A DNA stretch of 64,000 bases from Marinifilum flexuosum. GTDB taxonomy: Bacteria; Bacteroidota; Bacteroidia; Bacteroidales; Marinifilaceae. The notes under the pieces are model-generated. The model did not search any database. It had not been told where the DNA came from and worked only from the letters and a program-made list of their open reading frames with translations. The first letter of the stretch is position 1. Each line of letters begins with the position of its first letter. The stretch covers positions 186,001-250,000 of the forward strand of contig NZ_RAPQ01000012.1 of assembly GCF_003610555.1 (NCBI RefSeq). The letters are read 5' to 3'. This document shows positions 52,444-59,795 of the stretch, piece after piece. The translations under genes and the position numbers were made by a program.

Positions 52444-54235
52444 ACTGAATGCTAATCGCATTAAACTTACATTTCTCCATACAAGCACCACACTTGATAC
52501 ACTTAGCTGTATCGATAATGTGAGCTTCCTTACGATCTCCGGCAATACAATCAACCGGACAGTTGCGAGCACAAAGAGTACATCCAACACAAAGTTCAGG
52601 ATCAATTACATATTGCATTAATGCCTTACACTGACCTGATGGACACTTATGTTCCTCAACGTGAGCAATGTATTCATCGTAGAAGTTTTCAATTGTAGAA
52701 AGAACAGGATTTGGTGATGTCTGTCCTAAACCACAAAGAGAAGTATCTTTAATTACAGTACTTAAGTTTCTCAATAAATCAAGATCTTCCTTGGTACCTT
52801 TACCTTCGGTAATTTTATCCAATAATTCGTATAAACGCTTGTTACCTACACGACATGGAGTACACTTACCACATGATTCTTCAACAGTAAAGTCAAGGTA
52901 GAATTTTGCAACAGAAACCATACAGTCATCTTCGTCCATTACAATCATACCACCTGATCCCATCATAGAACCAACAGCAAGAAGGTTATCAAAATCAATT
53001 GGTGTATCCAAGTGTTTTTCAGTCAGACATCCACCTGATGGACCACCTGTTTGAACAGCCTTGAATTTCTTACCATCTTTGATACCACCACCAATTTCGT
53101 AAATTACTTCACGAAGAGTAGTTCCCATTGGCACCTCGATCAAACCTACGTTATTAATCTTACCTGCCAAAGCAAATACTTTAGTACCAGTTGATTTTTC
53201 TGTACCAATTTTGTTGAACCAACCAGCACCCTTATTAATAATAACAGGAATGTTAGCAAAAGTTTCAACGTTGTTTACGTTTGTAGGCTTTCCATTATAA
53301 CCAGATTCCGCTGGGAATGGAGGCTTAACAGTAGGCTCACCACGAAGACCTTCCATAGAGTGAATCAATGCAGTCTCCTCACCACATACGAAAGCTCCAG
53401 CTCCATAACGCATTTCAACATCAAAGTTGAAACCAGAACCAAGAATATCATTACCTAACAAACCATATTCTCTAGCTTGAGCGATAGCCACTTTCAAACG
53501 TTCAATTGCCAGTGGATACTCAGCACGGATATAGATCACACCTTTATCAGCACCCATTGTGTAACCACAAATAGCCATTGCCTCTAGTACTGAGTGTGGA
53601 TCTCCCTCAAGGATAGAACGGTCCATAAATGCTCCTGGATCTCCCTCATCAGCATTACAAACTACATATTTCTGATCAGCATCGTTTTTAGAAGCAAATT
53701 CCCACTTCAAACCTGTTGGGAAACCTCCACCTCCTCGTCCGCGAAGTCCAGAGTCCTTAATTTCATTGATTACTGACTGTGGAGTCATCTCAGTTAAACA
53801 CTTTCCAAGAGCTGCGTATCCTTCAGTAGCAATATATTCATCGATATTTTCAGGATTAATAAAACCACAGTTACGCAATGCAATACGAATCTGCTTTTTA
53901 TAGAATCCCATATGCTTAGAGTCACTAACAACTTCCTTCTTTTCAGGATCGGTATAAAGTAAACGCATTACTTTACGTCCTTTAATAATATGCTCTTCGA
54001 TAATTTCTTCTGCATCTTCAGGCTTCACTTCAATATAGAAGGTATTATCAGGAAGAATTTTTACAATCGGTCCTTTTTCACAAAATCCAAAGCAACCTGT
54101 CATTACTACCTGAACTTCTTCTTCAAGCCCTTTAGCTTTTAGAGCATCCTGTAGATTATTTTGAATAGCCTCACTTGCAGATGCACGACATCCTGTACCT
54201 CCACAAATAAGAATATGCATTTTATACTTTTCCAT
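52442..54235 (-). CDS. hndC: NuoF-like FMN/NAD(P)-binding flavoprotein subunit of [FeFe] hydrogenase
   Basis: A 597-aa diaphorase subunit. Residues 1-90: thioredoxin-like [2Fe-2S] (CGGTGCRASAS; MTGCFGFCEKGP). Residues about 150-430: complex I 51-kDa core with GRGGGGFPTGLKW (NAD) and CNADEGDPGAFMDRS (FMN), then SLBB. Then NADH 4Fe-4S ligands ESCGKCTPCRVG and SLCGLGQ, and a C-terminal 2[4Fe-4S] ferredoxin domain (CVGCTLCARNCP; CIKCGACMEKCK). Subunits of this layout occur in electron-bifurcating hydrogenases that couple NADH and ferredoxin, and this one has the right clusters; whether it bifurcates is inferred. It lies 17 bp after hndB. Confidence 0.95.
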   Translation of the reverse strand: MEKYKMHILICGGTGCRASASEAIQNNLQDALKAKGLEEEVQVVMTGCFGFCEKGPIVKILPDNTFYIEVKPEDAEEIIEEHIIKGRKVMRLLYTDPEKKEVVSDSKHMGFYKKQIRIALRNCGFINPENIDEYIATEGYAALGKCLTEMTPQSVINEIKDSGLRGRGGGGFPTGLKWEFASKNDADQKYVVCNADEGDPGAFMDRSILEGDPHSVLEAMAICGYTMGADKGVIYIRAEYPLAIERLKVAIAQAREYGLLGNDILGSGFNFDVEMRYGAGAFVCGEETALIHSMEGLRGEPTVKPPFPAESGYNGKPTNVNNVETFANIPVIINKGAGWFNKIGTEKSTGTKVFALAGKINNVGLIEVPMGTTLREVIYEIGGGIKDGKKFKAVQTGGPSGGCLTEKHLDTPIDFDNLLAVGSMMGSGGMIVMDEDDCMVSVAKFYLDFTVEESCGKCTPCRVGNKRLYELLDKITEGKGTKEDLDLLRNLSTVIKDTSLCGLGQTSPNPVLSTIENFYDEYIAHVEEHKCPSGQCKALMQYVIDPELCVGCTLCARNCPVDCIAGDRKEAHIIDTAKCIKCGACMEKCKFNAISIQ

Positions 54236-54252
54236 AATTGCGTTTTCTTTTG

Positions 54253-54651
54253 TTAGTTGTTGTCAATAGTTTTGTAGTTAACAGGAATAATGCCGTCTAC
54301 TAATTCACCCTGCTTGATGTACTTTTCAATAACTTCATCAGCTTTCTTAAGATCAACATCTCCAAAAACAACAGGTTCTTTACCTGGCATTGTTACTTCA
54401 ATTGTTGGTTCTGCATAGCAGTATCCCATACAACCTGTCTGCGTAACAATAGAATTAATACCTCTTTTGGCTGTAGCTTCAATTAGAAACTCCATTACCT
54501 CTTTTGCTCCTGATGCAATTCCACAAGTTGCCATACCAACTTTAATTTGCACCTGAGCTTCCGGATCGTTGCTCTTCTCCCTAAGATCCATCTTTGCATG
54601 CAGCTCTTCTTTTATCTTCTTCAGATCTGCAAGGGATTTAACTTTTGCCAT
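54253..54651 (-). CDS. hndB: HndB-like thioredoxin-fold [2Fe-2S] protein
   Basis: A 132-aa protein. Residues 1-30 are a charged helix (SLADLKKIKEELHAKM) and the rest a [2Fe-2S] thioredoxin-like domain: MATCGIASGAKEV and TQTGCMGYCYAEPTIEV, matching the C-terminal domain of HndB. It begins the structural half of the operon. It is probably an electron-carrying accessory subunit beside HndC. Gaps to neighbours are 30 bp upstream and 17 bp downstream. Confidence 0.9.
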   Translation of the reverse strand: MAKVKSLADLKKIKEELHAKMDLREKSNDPEAQVQIKVGMATCGIASGAKEVMEFLIEATAKRGINSIVTQTGCMGYCYAEPTIEVTMPGKEPVVFGDVDLKKADEVIEKYIKQGELVDGIIPVNYKTIDNN

Positions 54652-54681
54652 AATCTCAAATTATTAAAGGTTAGAATTTAA

Positions 54682-55227
54682 TTATCTATATAATATTGTG
54701 TTTAGGTTCTCTTTAATCATTTCCTTTAAGTATTGCATGATATTCGGATCTGAAACCGGCATATCGTCCAAAACTTCCTTTACTTCTTTCGTATCAAAAA
54801 TATATTCACCCTCATCGGTAATATGCGTATAAATAAAATCCATTTCCGGATTCGCTCCTACCAACAAAACCATTGTTCCCGCTATATCTCCTAATGTAGG
54901 ACGATCAAGGTGTTTGTGAGAAAAAGTTGCTTCCAATTCAGTCCCAACACCTTCTTTCGAACTGATTTCCATCCTTCCTCCTGTCATTTCCGCATTTTGC
55001 TTTAGCAAAGGCAGGCCCAACCCAACCTTTCGTGTGGTTCTGGTTGTAAAAAATGGATCAATCGCCTTTGCCAGCATCTCTTCAGACATTCCAAAGCCAT
55101 TGTCTTTAATTGAGATTGAAAACAAGTCTTCTTTCATACTTTCTGTAATTTTCAATTCAACCAAAGATGCTTCAGCTCTCACTGAATTCTGGATGATATC
55201 CATAATATGCATCGACAAATCTTTCAT
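54682..55227 (-). CDS. Stand-alone histidine-kinase-type ATPase (no phosphoacceptor domain)
   Basis: A 181-aa protein whose first 115 residues are a complete GHKL ATPase: N-box IIQNSVRAEA, G1 DNGFGM, F-box PFFTTRTT and G2 GLGLPLLKQN, then GTELEATF. There is no HisKA domain, no membrane span and no sensor. The C-terminal 65 residues (VLLVGANPEMDFIYTHITDEGEYIFDT) are not recognised. The start overlaps the PHP gene stop by 4 bp (ATGA), so the two are coupled. Proteins like this occur in hydrogenase operons of Clostridia; whether it is a kinase, an anti-sigma-like switch or an ATP-sensor is unknown. Confidence 0.85.
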   Translation of the reverse strand: MKDLSMHIMDIIQNSVRAEASLVELKITESMKEDLFSISIKDNGFGMSEEMLAKAIDPFFTTRTTRKVGLGLPLLKQNAEMTGGRMEISSKEGVGTELEATFSHKHLDRPTLGDIAGTMVLLVGANPEMDFIYTHITDEGEYIFDTKEVKEVLDDMPVSDPNIMQYLKEMIKENLNTILYR

Positions 55228-55967
55228 TTTTCAATCTCTACTTTTCGGCCTTTTTCTGATCTCAACGCTTTCCTTACTTCACAAAAACTTAATTCTTCCA
55301 TAAAAAAATTAGTCCACGTATTGCCTATATTTTCAATATAATGAGCATCCGAACTTGTAATAAAGTTGTATTTGCTCAAATACTTATTCTTTTTTAAGAA
55401 CTCTTCTTTTGTTATATGATGAGAGAGTTCCAATGCATCAACGTTCAAATCGGCAGGTAAAAACCCTAATTGACTTATGATACTGTTCATCATTTTATTG
55501 ATATGAGCAGGAATAAATAATCCTTCTAAATCATGAACTTTTCTTTCAATTTCTTCAATACTCTGACTCAACCCTGAAATCAAGAGACATTCTACCTCAT
55601 CAACAATTTCTTCTTTCTCATTTACTACCACCTGATATCCAAATTTATTTTCATCATTAGGTATTTTTGGTAAGTGCTGATCTAAGTATTTCTGAAATTC
55701 AGAAAGTTTTACCTCATCCTCAAAAAAGCACAAACAATGTACCTCTTCCTTGGTGGTTACCTCTGCTCCCATCAAGACCATAATTCCTTCCTTTGCAGCC
55801 AATTCTTTAATTAGCGGTGCATGCAAGGTCGAATTGTGGTCCGTTATTCCCAATATGTCAATTCCACGTTCACTGGCTTTTTGAACAATATTAACCGGGC
55901 TCATCTCCAAGTCTCCACAGGGAGATAAAACAGTATGCGTATGCAAATCTGCCCGGTACTTTCTCAT
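55224..55967 (-). CDS. PHP-domain metal-dependent phosphoesterase
   Basis: A 247-aa PHP protein. Metal-site residues are in RADLHTHTVLSPCGD (HxH plus Asp), GITDHN (D-H) and LMGAEVTTKEEVHCLCFF (Glu), with SSDAH near the C-terminus as the last ligand pair. PHP enzymes hydrolyse phosphate esters, phospho-histidinol or exonuclease substrates; none is indicated. In this operon, between a DRTGG protein and an ATPase, it could remove a phosphate placed by the ATPases (speculation). 4-bp overlap downstream, 1-bp gap upstream. Confidence 0.88.
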   Translation of the reverse strand: MRKYRADLHTHTVLSPCGDLEMSPVNIVQKASERGIDILGITDHNSTLHAPLIKELAAKEGIMVLMGAEVTTKEEVHCLCFFEDEVKLSEFQKYLDQHLPKIPNDENKFGYQVVVNEKEEIVDEVECLLISGLSQSIEEIERKVHDLEGLFIPAHINKMMNSIISQLGFLPADLNVDALELSHHITKEEFLKKNKYLSKYNFITSSDAHYIENIGNTWTNFFMEELSFCEVRKALRSEKGRKVEIEK

Positions 55968-55968
55968 T

Positions 55969-56310
55969 CTATTTTGCCTGATTTATGATTTCATATAGTT
56001 TTCCTGTTAGCTCAAAAGCTTCCTCCTCTGAAGAAAGAATTGGAATTCCTTCCTCATTACTTTGTTCTGCAGCATCTGCTTCTGGTTCATAACCTTTTAC
56101 CAAAACAATGGCTGCCAATTCTTTTAAAGAAGCAATTGCCATGATATTCTTGTGAGTTTGCAATGTCACCCAAACATGGTTTTCATCTGCATTTCCCATA
56201 ACATCGCTTAACAAATCCGAAGTGTAACCTCCTTCTATTTCACGATTCAATCCATTTGCTCCTGAACAAACTTTCAGTCCTAACTTTTCAACTATATCTT
56301 GTACTATCAT
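55969..56310 (-). CDS. DRTGG-domain protein 1
   Basis: A 113-aa stand-alone DRTGG-type domain, the fold found N-terminal to HPr kinases and in phosphotransacetylases. The pattern VEKLGLKVCSGANGLNREIEGGYTSDLLSDVMGNA, then VWVTLQTHKNIMAIASLKELAAIVLVKG and the closing LTGKLYEI is shared with its paralogue 1.8 kb upstream. Not an enzyme by itself. The ligand is unknown. It lies between the PHP gene (1 bp) and the sensory hydrogenase gene (4 bp). Confidence 0.85.
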   Translation of the reverse strand: MIVQDIVEKLGLKVCSGANGLNREIEGGYTSDLLSDVMGNADENHVWVTLQTHKNIMAIASLKELAAIVLVKGYEPEADAAEQSNEEGIPILSSEEEAFELTGKLYEIINQAK

Positions 56311-56314
56311 GGTA

Positions 56315-57682
56315 TTAATGATCGTTTAAATTCTTTTTTTCAAACCTGCTTTTCCCCCAAGTGTCTTCTGAAATATCAAATGATTCCTGAGGAGATATTA
56401 AACCTTCTTTGGTTAACATCTTTTGAAGAAAAACACATTGTGTCATCTTAGCCTTTCCCTGAACCACATCTTTCGCCAAAGCCTGACAGCGTGGTGCCCC
56501 ACAAGCTCCACAATCGATTCCGGGAAGAACTTTCATAATACGATTGATTTTCTTCATCTTCTTCATGGCAACCATCATATCCGAATCTAAACTTAAAATC
56601 GATCGTGGTTCCACTTTATTTATTCCAATATTCTCCTGAAGGTATGTTTTATACAAATCAATTTCTCTTTCCGGCATAATCATAGGCTTGTTTCTATGAT
56701 ACCAAGCAGCACGTTTTCTCAAGCGTTCAATTGCAAGAAAACGATTCTCGGCAGCTAGTACTCCTCCTGCACAAGAGTGATCACATGCTCGAAGTTCCAA
56801 AAAGTCCACATCGGTTATTTCTTCGTTCTCCAACTTTTCCAAAACCTCAATTACATTATGTATCTCATCAATAGCCAAACACCTTCCTGAATACCTTGAT
56901 GCCTCACCCGCTGTTAGCGTCCAACCAATGCTTCTTCGAGACATATGTATATTTTCCGGGTATTTTTTTGTTTCCTTCTTACTATTCTTAATACTAAGCA
57001 GAACCTTATTGTAGATGAAATCCATATTAATAACTCCATCTATTAAAGATTTCTCCTCTCCTACAGGACTTTTTACCGCTGCAATTTTTGCAGCACAAGG
57101 AGTCACGTAAAAAATCCCTATTTCTTTCTGGGCATATCCTTTATCTTGTAGTTTCTTGCGATAAAACTGAGCTGAAATATCAATTACAGGTTTTAACTGA
57201 ATGATATTATCCACAAGAGCTGGAAATTTAACCTGTATCAATCTAACAATTGCTGGACAAAAGCTAGATATAAAAGGTCTCTCCTGATGATGCTTGTGCA
57301 TAAATTTTTTAGTAGAATCAATCAATACATCAACAGCACCATCCACCTCATAAACATGCGTAAATCCAAGGTCTTTGATTTCATTGTAGATTTGAACCTC
57401 AGAAACGTCATCTGGAAATTGCCCCAATAAAACAGTAGGCAAAAGAGCTACTCTCTGTTTGTAGTTGAATATTTGAGTAAAGTCATCCTGCTCCACAATA
57501 ATCGCATTAACAGGACAAGCTTTCAAACATTCACCACAATCAACACAAGCATTTTTATTAATATCAGCAGTACCATTTTTTACACGAATAGCAGCAGTTG
57601 GGCATACGTTCATACAGTGTGTACATCCCATACACACTTCATCAACTACTTTTAATGCGTGATAAAAATGAATCTGCTCCAT
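56315..57682 (-). CDS. Sensory/regulatory-type [FeFe] hydrogenase homologue
   Basis: A 455-aa protein. N-terminal 2[4Fe-4S] (CMGCTHCMNVCP; CVDCGECLKACP), an H-cluster-like domain, and a C-terminal four-Cys Fe-S domain (IDCGACGAPRC-x17-CVF), with no PAS domain. Candidate H-cluster cysteines remain but the loops are altered: L1 is SSFCPAIVR instead of TSCCPGW, L2 is VTPCAAK instead of MPCxxK, and L3 is LRACDHSCAGG instead of MACPGGCIGGGGQ. The second Cys of L1, which is the proton-transfer residue's neighbourhood in active enzymes, is Phe-Cys here. This fits the HydS/group C-D class thought to sense H2 or redox state rather than catalyse. Central gene of the regulatory half of the operon. Confidence 0.85.
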   Translation of the reverse strand: MEQIHFYHALKVVDEVCMGCTHCMNVCPTAAIRVKNGTADINKNACVDCGECLKACPVNAIIVEQDDFTQIFNYKQRVALLPTVLLGQFPDDVSEVQIYNEIKDLGFTHVYEVDGAVDVLIDSTKKFMHKHHQERPFISSFCPAIVRLIQVKFPALVDNIIQLKPVIDISAQFYRKKLQDKGYAQKEIGIFYVTPCAAKIAAVKSPVGEEKSLIDGVINMDFIYNKVLLSIKNSKKETKKYPENIHMSRRSIGWTLTAGEASRYSGRCLAIDEIHNVIEVLEKLENEEITDVDFLELRACDHSCAGGVLAAENRFLAIERLRKRAAWYHRNKPMIMPEREIDLYKTYLQENIGINKVEPRSILSLDSDMMVAMKKMKKINRIMKVLPGIDCGACGAPRCQALAKDVVQGKAKMTQCVFLQKMLTKEGLISPQESFDISEDTWGKSRFEKKNLNDH

Positions 57683-57686
57683 TATT

Positions 57687-58100
57687 CTATCCGAAATAAT
57701 TTATGATTTCAAGCTCTGTACCAACATCAACCTTGCTAGTAATATTCATTTGATCAGAATTACGTTTGATGTTTGGCAATCCCATTCCGGCACCGAACCC
57801 CATTTCTCTTACCTGTGGAGAAGCTGTAGAATATCCTTCTTGCATGGCCTGATCAATATCTGGAATTCCTGGACCTTTATCTTCAATCTTTACGACAATC
57901 TTGTCAGTGTCGATATCCACGTTCATATTGCCTTCAAATGCATGAGCTACAACATTAACTTCCGCCTCATACAATGAAACAACTGTTCTCTTTATAATCT
58001 TAGGATTTACATTTAGCTGTTTAAGGATTTTTTTCACTTCACTTGAAGCTGATCCTGCTTTAGAAAAATTACCACCCTCTATTGCAAACTTAAATTCCAT
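57687..58100 (-). CDS. RsbW-like anti-sigma-type ATPase
   Basis: A 137-aa GHKL ATPase of the anti-sigma/serine kinase branch (SpoIIAB/RsbW): N-box SLYEAEVNVVAHAF, G1 IEDKGPGIPD, G2 MGFGAGMGLPNIKRN, then TELEIINYF. It is cytoplasmic. No anti-anti-sigma factor or sigma factor is encoded nearby, so its target is not evident; the DRTGG protein before it (9 bp) or the hydrogenase homologue after it (4 bp) are the obvious partners. Confidence 0.87.
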   Translation of the reverse strand: MEFKFAIEGGNFSKAGSASSEVKKILKQLNVNPKIIKRTVVSLYEAEVNVVAHAFEGNMNVDIDTDKIVVKIEDKGPGIPDIDQAMQEGYSTASPQVREMGFGAGMGLPNIKRNSDQMNITSKVDVGTELEIINYFG

Positions 58101-58109
58101 TCCCGTCTA

Positions 58110-58457
58110 TTAATATACAGGTTGTAAACCTATCTCATTTAAAATTGAACAAGCTCTGAACATTGAATGTCCACATTCGATTAAAGTAATCTCATTCTCA
58201 CATGCCAATTCTTTCATTTCCTCTGTCGCTTTCTTATCTCTTACAAATAAAATGAAAGATATATCAGACATTTCAGATGTACGAATGGTCTGCAGATTAT
58301 TTAAACCCGTTATTAAAAGAAGATTTTCTGTATCTAATGTTAGTACGTCACTCATTAAATCCGAAGCAAATCCAAATTGAATTTCTTGATCCATATCACT
58401 GCTTCCACAAATAACACGTGCATTAAGTCTATCAACCATATCTGCCACTTTCACCAT
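58110..58457 (-). CDS. DRTGG-domain protein 2
   Basis: A 115-aa paralogue of the protein at 55969-56310: VDRLNARVICGSSDMDQEIQFGFASDLMSDVLTLD, then LLLITGLNNLQTIRTSEMSDISFILFV. The two share the EI-x-G-x-x-SDL-SDV core. It is the first gene of the ten-gene hydrogenase operon. Function as for paralogue 1 is unknown; a ligand- or phosphate-binding switch is plausible. Confidence 0.82.
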   Translation of the reverse strand: MVKVADMVDRLNARVICGSSDMDQEIQFGFASDLMSDVLTLDTENLLLITGLNNLQTIRTSEMSDISFILFVRDKKATEEMKELACENEITLIECGHSMFRACSILNEIGLQPVY

Positions 58458-58774
58458 TACTGCAGTATTAAGTTATGTTTATCTTTTCAATCTTTCTTAA
58501 TGGCACTAAGATAAGAATTTGAGGTATATTAATAAATGATATTTAAAGGAATAGATTTATTTTAATCAAATACATAATTAGTCTAAATAATACCCTATAA
58601 ACTATCAATTCTAAATAAAAATACGATCGTGTTTTTAAGTCTTAATTTTCAAAACATATTTAGAAATTAAGATTAAACTGTTAGCTTGTTATTATTAAGA
58701 AGGAGTTTTTTTTAAGTATATTCGTCAGATATCAGAAAACATTTGGCTTAATTAGCAAATTATTTCTTTAATTA
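58458..58774. other. Divergent spacer upstream of the hydrogenase operon
   Basis: 317 bp between the operon (minus) and the Usp-like gene (plus), without an ORF. It holds an inverted repeat TCTTAATTT (58640-58648) and AAATTAAGA (58664-58672) with a 15-nt spacer, and a −7-like TATATTCG before the Usp-like gene. I found no good −7 element for the operon itself. Confidence 0.5.
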
Positions 58775-59581
58775 ATGGGAAGAAAAACACAACATATATT
58801 GGTCTTAATTCAAGATCAAAATTATATCAGAAAAGCCATAGTGCATGCATTTAAGCTAGCATCCATATTTAAAACAGAGATAGCATTTACCCAAATTTCT
58901 AAAAACACTTCCGATAAAAAGCTACCAATAAGTTTAATCGATGAACTGAATACGGAAAACATAGCTTACAAAGAAATATCATTAGGAAACTTGGCGCTTG
59001 AACCTAATAACACAATAAAACAACTGGAAGCTATTTTTATAGTTACTGAGTTTGCAAAAGGTAAACTTTCAACTTTTAAAAGGAATGAAGTTTTCAAATA
59101 TCTATACAAGGCTAAAATCCCAAGCATACTACTAGGAGAAAAAAGCGAGGTAAAGTGTAATTACCAAAATATAACTGTACCAGTTGATTTTAAAAGAGAA
59201 ACAAAAGAAAAAATGATTTGGGCAAGTTATTTTGGACGCTTTAATCAAGCAGTAATTCATTTATTTGTTGCCAATCACAAGGCTGAATCAGCTCAACGAA
59301 AAATTAAAGCTACACTAATTTTCACAAAGAGAATGTATGAGCAATTCAAGTTTGATTATAAAATTGTTAAATCAGAGAGAAGTAGTAACTGGTTGAGGCA
59401 AGACGCCTATTCATTTTCAGAACAGTTCCATTCTGATTTAATGGTTCTCCTATCTCAAAAAAATGATGGATTACTAAATAAATATTTTGGCCCCAACGAG
59501 ATCAAAACATTCCTGCGCAAAAAAAGAAACCCAATTCTTTTTATTAATCCATTAAAGGATTACTATCTACCATGCAATTAG
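58775..59581 (+). CDS. Diverged universal-stress-protein-like protein
   Basis: A 268-aa cytoplasmic protein without signal peptide or membrane span. Two Usp-like halves can be made out: HILVLIQDQNYIRKAIVHAFKLASIFKTEIAF near the start, and ITVPVDFKRETKEKMIWASYFGR at about 130-155 followed by an ending NPILFINP typical of tandem Usp proteins. The G-x2-G-x9-G(S/T) ATP motif is not obvious, so nucleotide binding is doubtful. It is alone on the plus strand, divergent from the hydrogenase operon. Assignment is tentative. Confidence 0.5.
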   Translation: MGRKTQHILVLIQDQNYIRKAIVHAFKLASIFKTEIAFTQISKNTSDKKLPISLIDELNTENIAYKEISLGNLALEPNNTIKQLEAIFIVTEFAKGKLSTFKRNEVFKYLYKAKIPSILLGEKSEVKCNYQNITVPVDFKRETKEKMIWASYFGRFNQAVIHLFVANHKAESAQRKIKATLIFTKRMYEQFKFDYKIVKSERSSNWLRQDAYSFSEQFHSDLMVLLSQKNDGLLNKYFGPNEIKTFLRKKRNPILFINPLKDYYLPCN

Positions 59582-59744
59582 TTAGAAAATAAGTGAGAAG
59601 AAGATAAAATTTACCAACCAATAATCTATAAACAAGATTCGTAATTTCTAAAATAGAATATTAACTTTATAGTTAATTATTACAAACAGACAAACAACAT
59701 CAACTTTAGTTTTCTTTTCATGTCTGTTTAATTATCAAACAAAA

Positions 59745-59776
59745 AAAAAGGAATTACTCAATCGGTAATTCCTTTT
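59745..59776. terminator. Bidirectional terminator between the Usp-like gene and the DPP11 gene
   Basis: GGAATTAC/GTAATTCC arms with a 7-nt loop, flanked by A5 or more on the left and T6 on the right. Confidence 0.85.
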
Positions 59777-59795
59777 TTACACTTAAAATCTTGCT

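Noticed and set aside
52429-52605. The longer frame of the hydrogenase catalytic subunit starting at 52605
   Set aside because: It overlaps the end of hndC; the start at 52428 has a strong Shine-Dalgarno and begins at the family's [2Fe-2S] domain.
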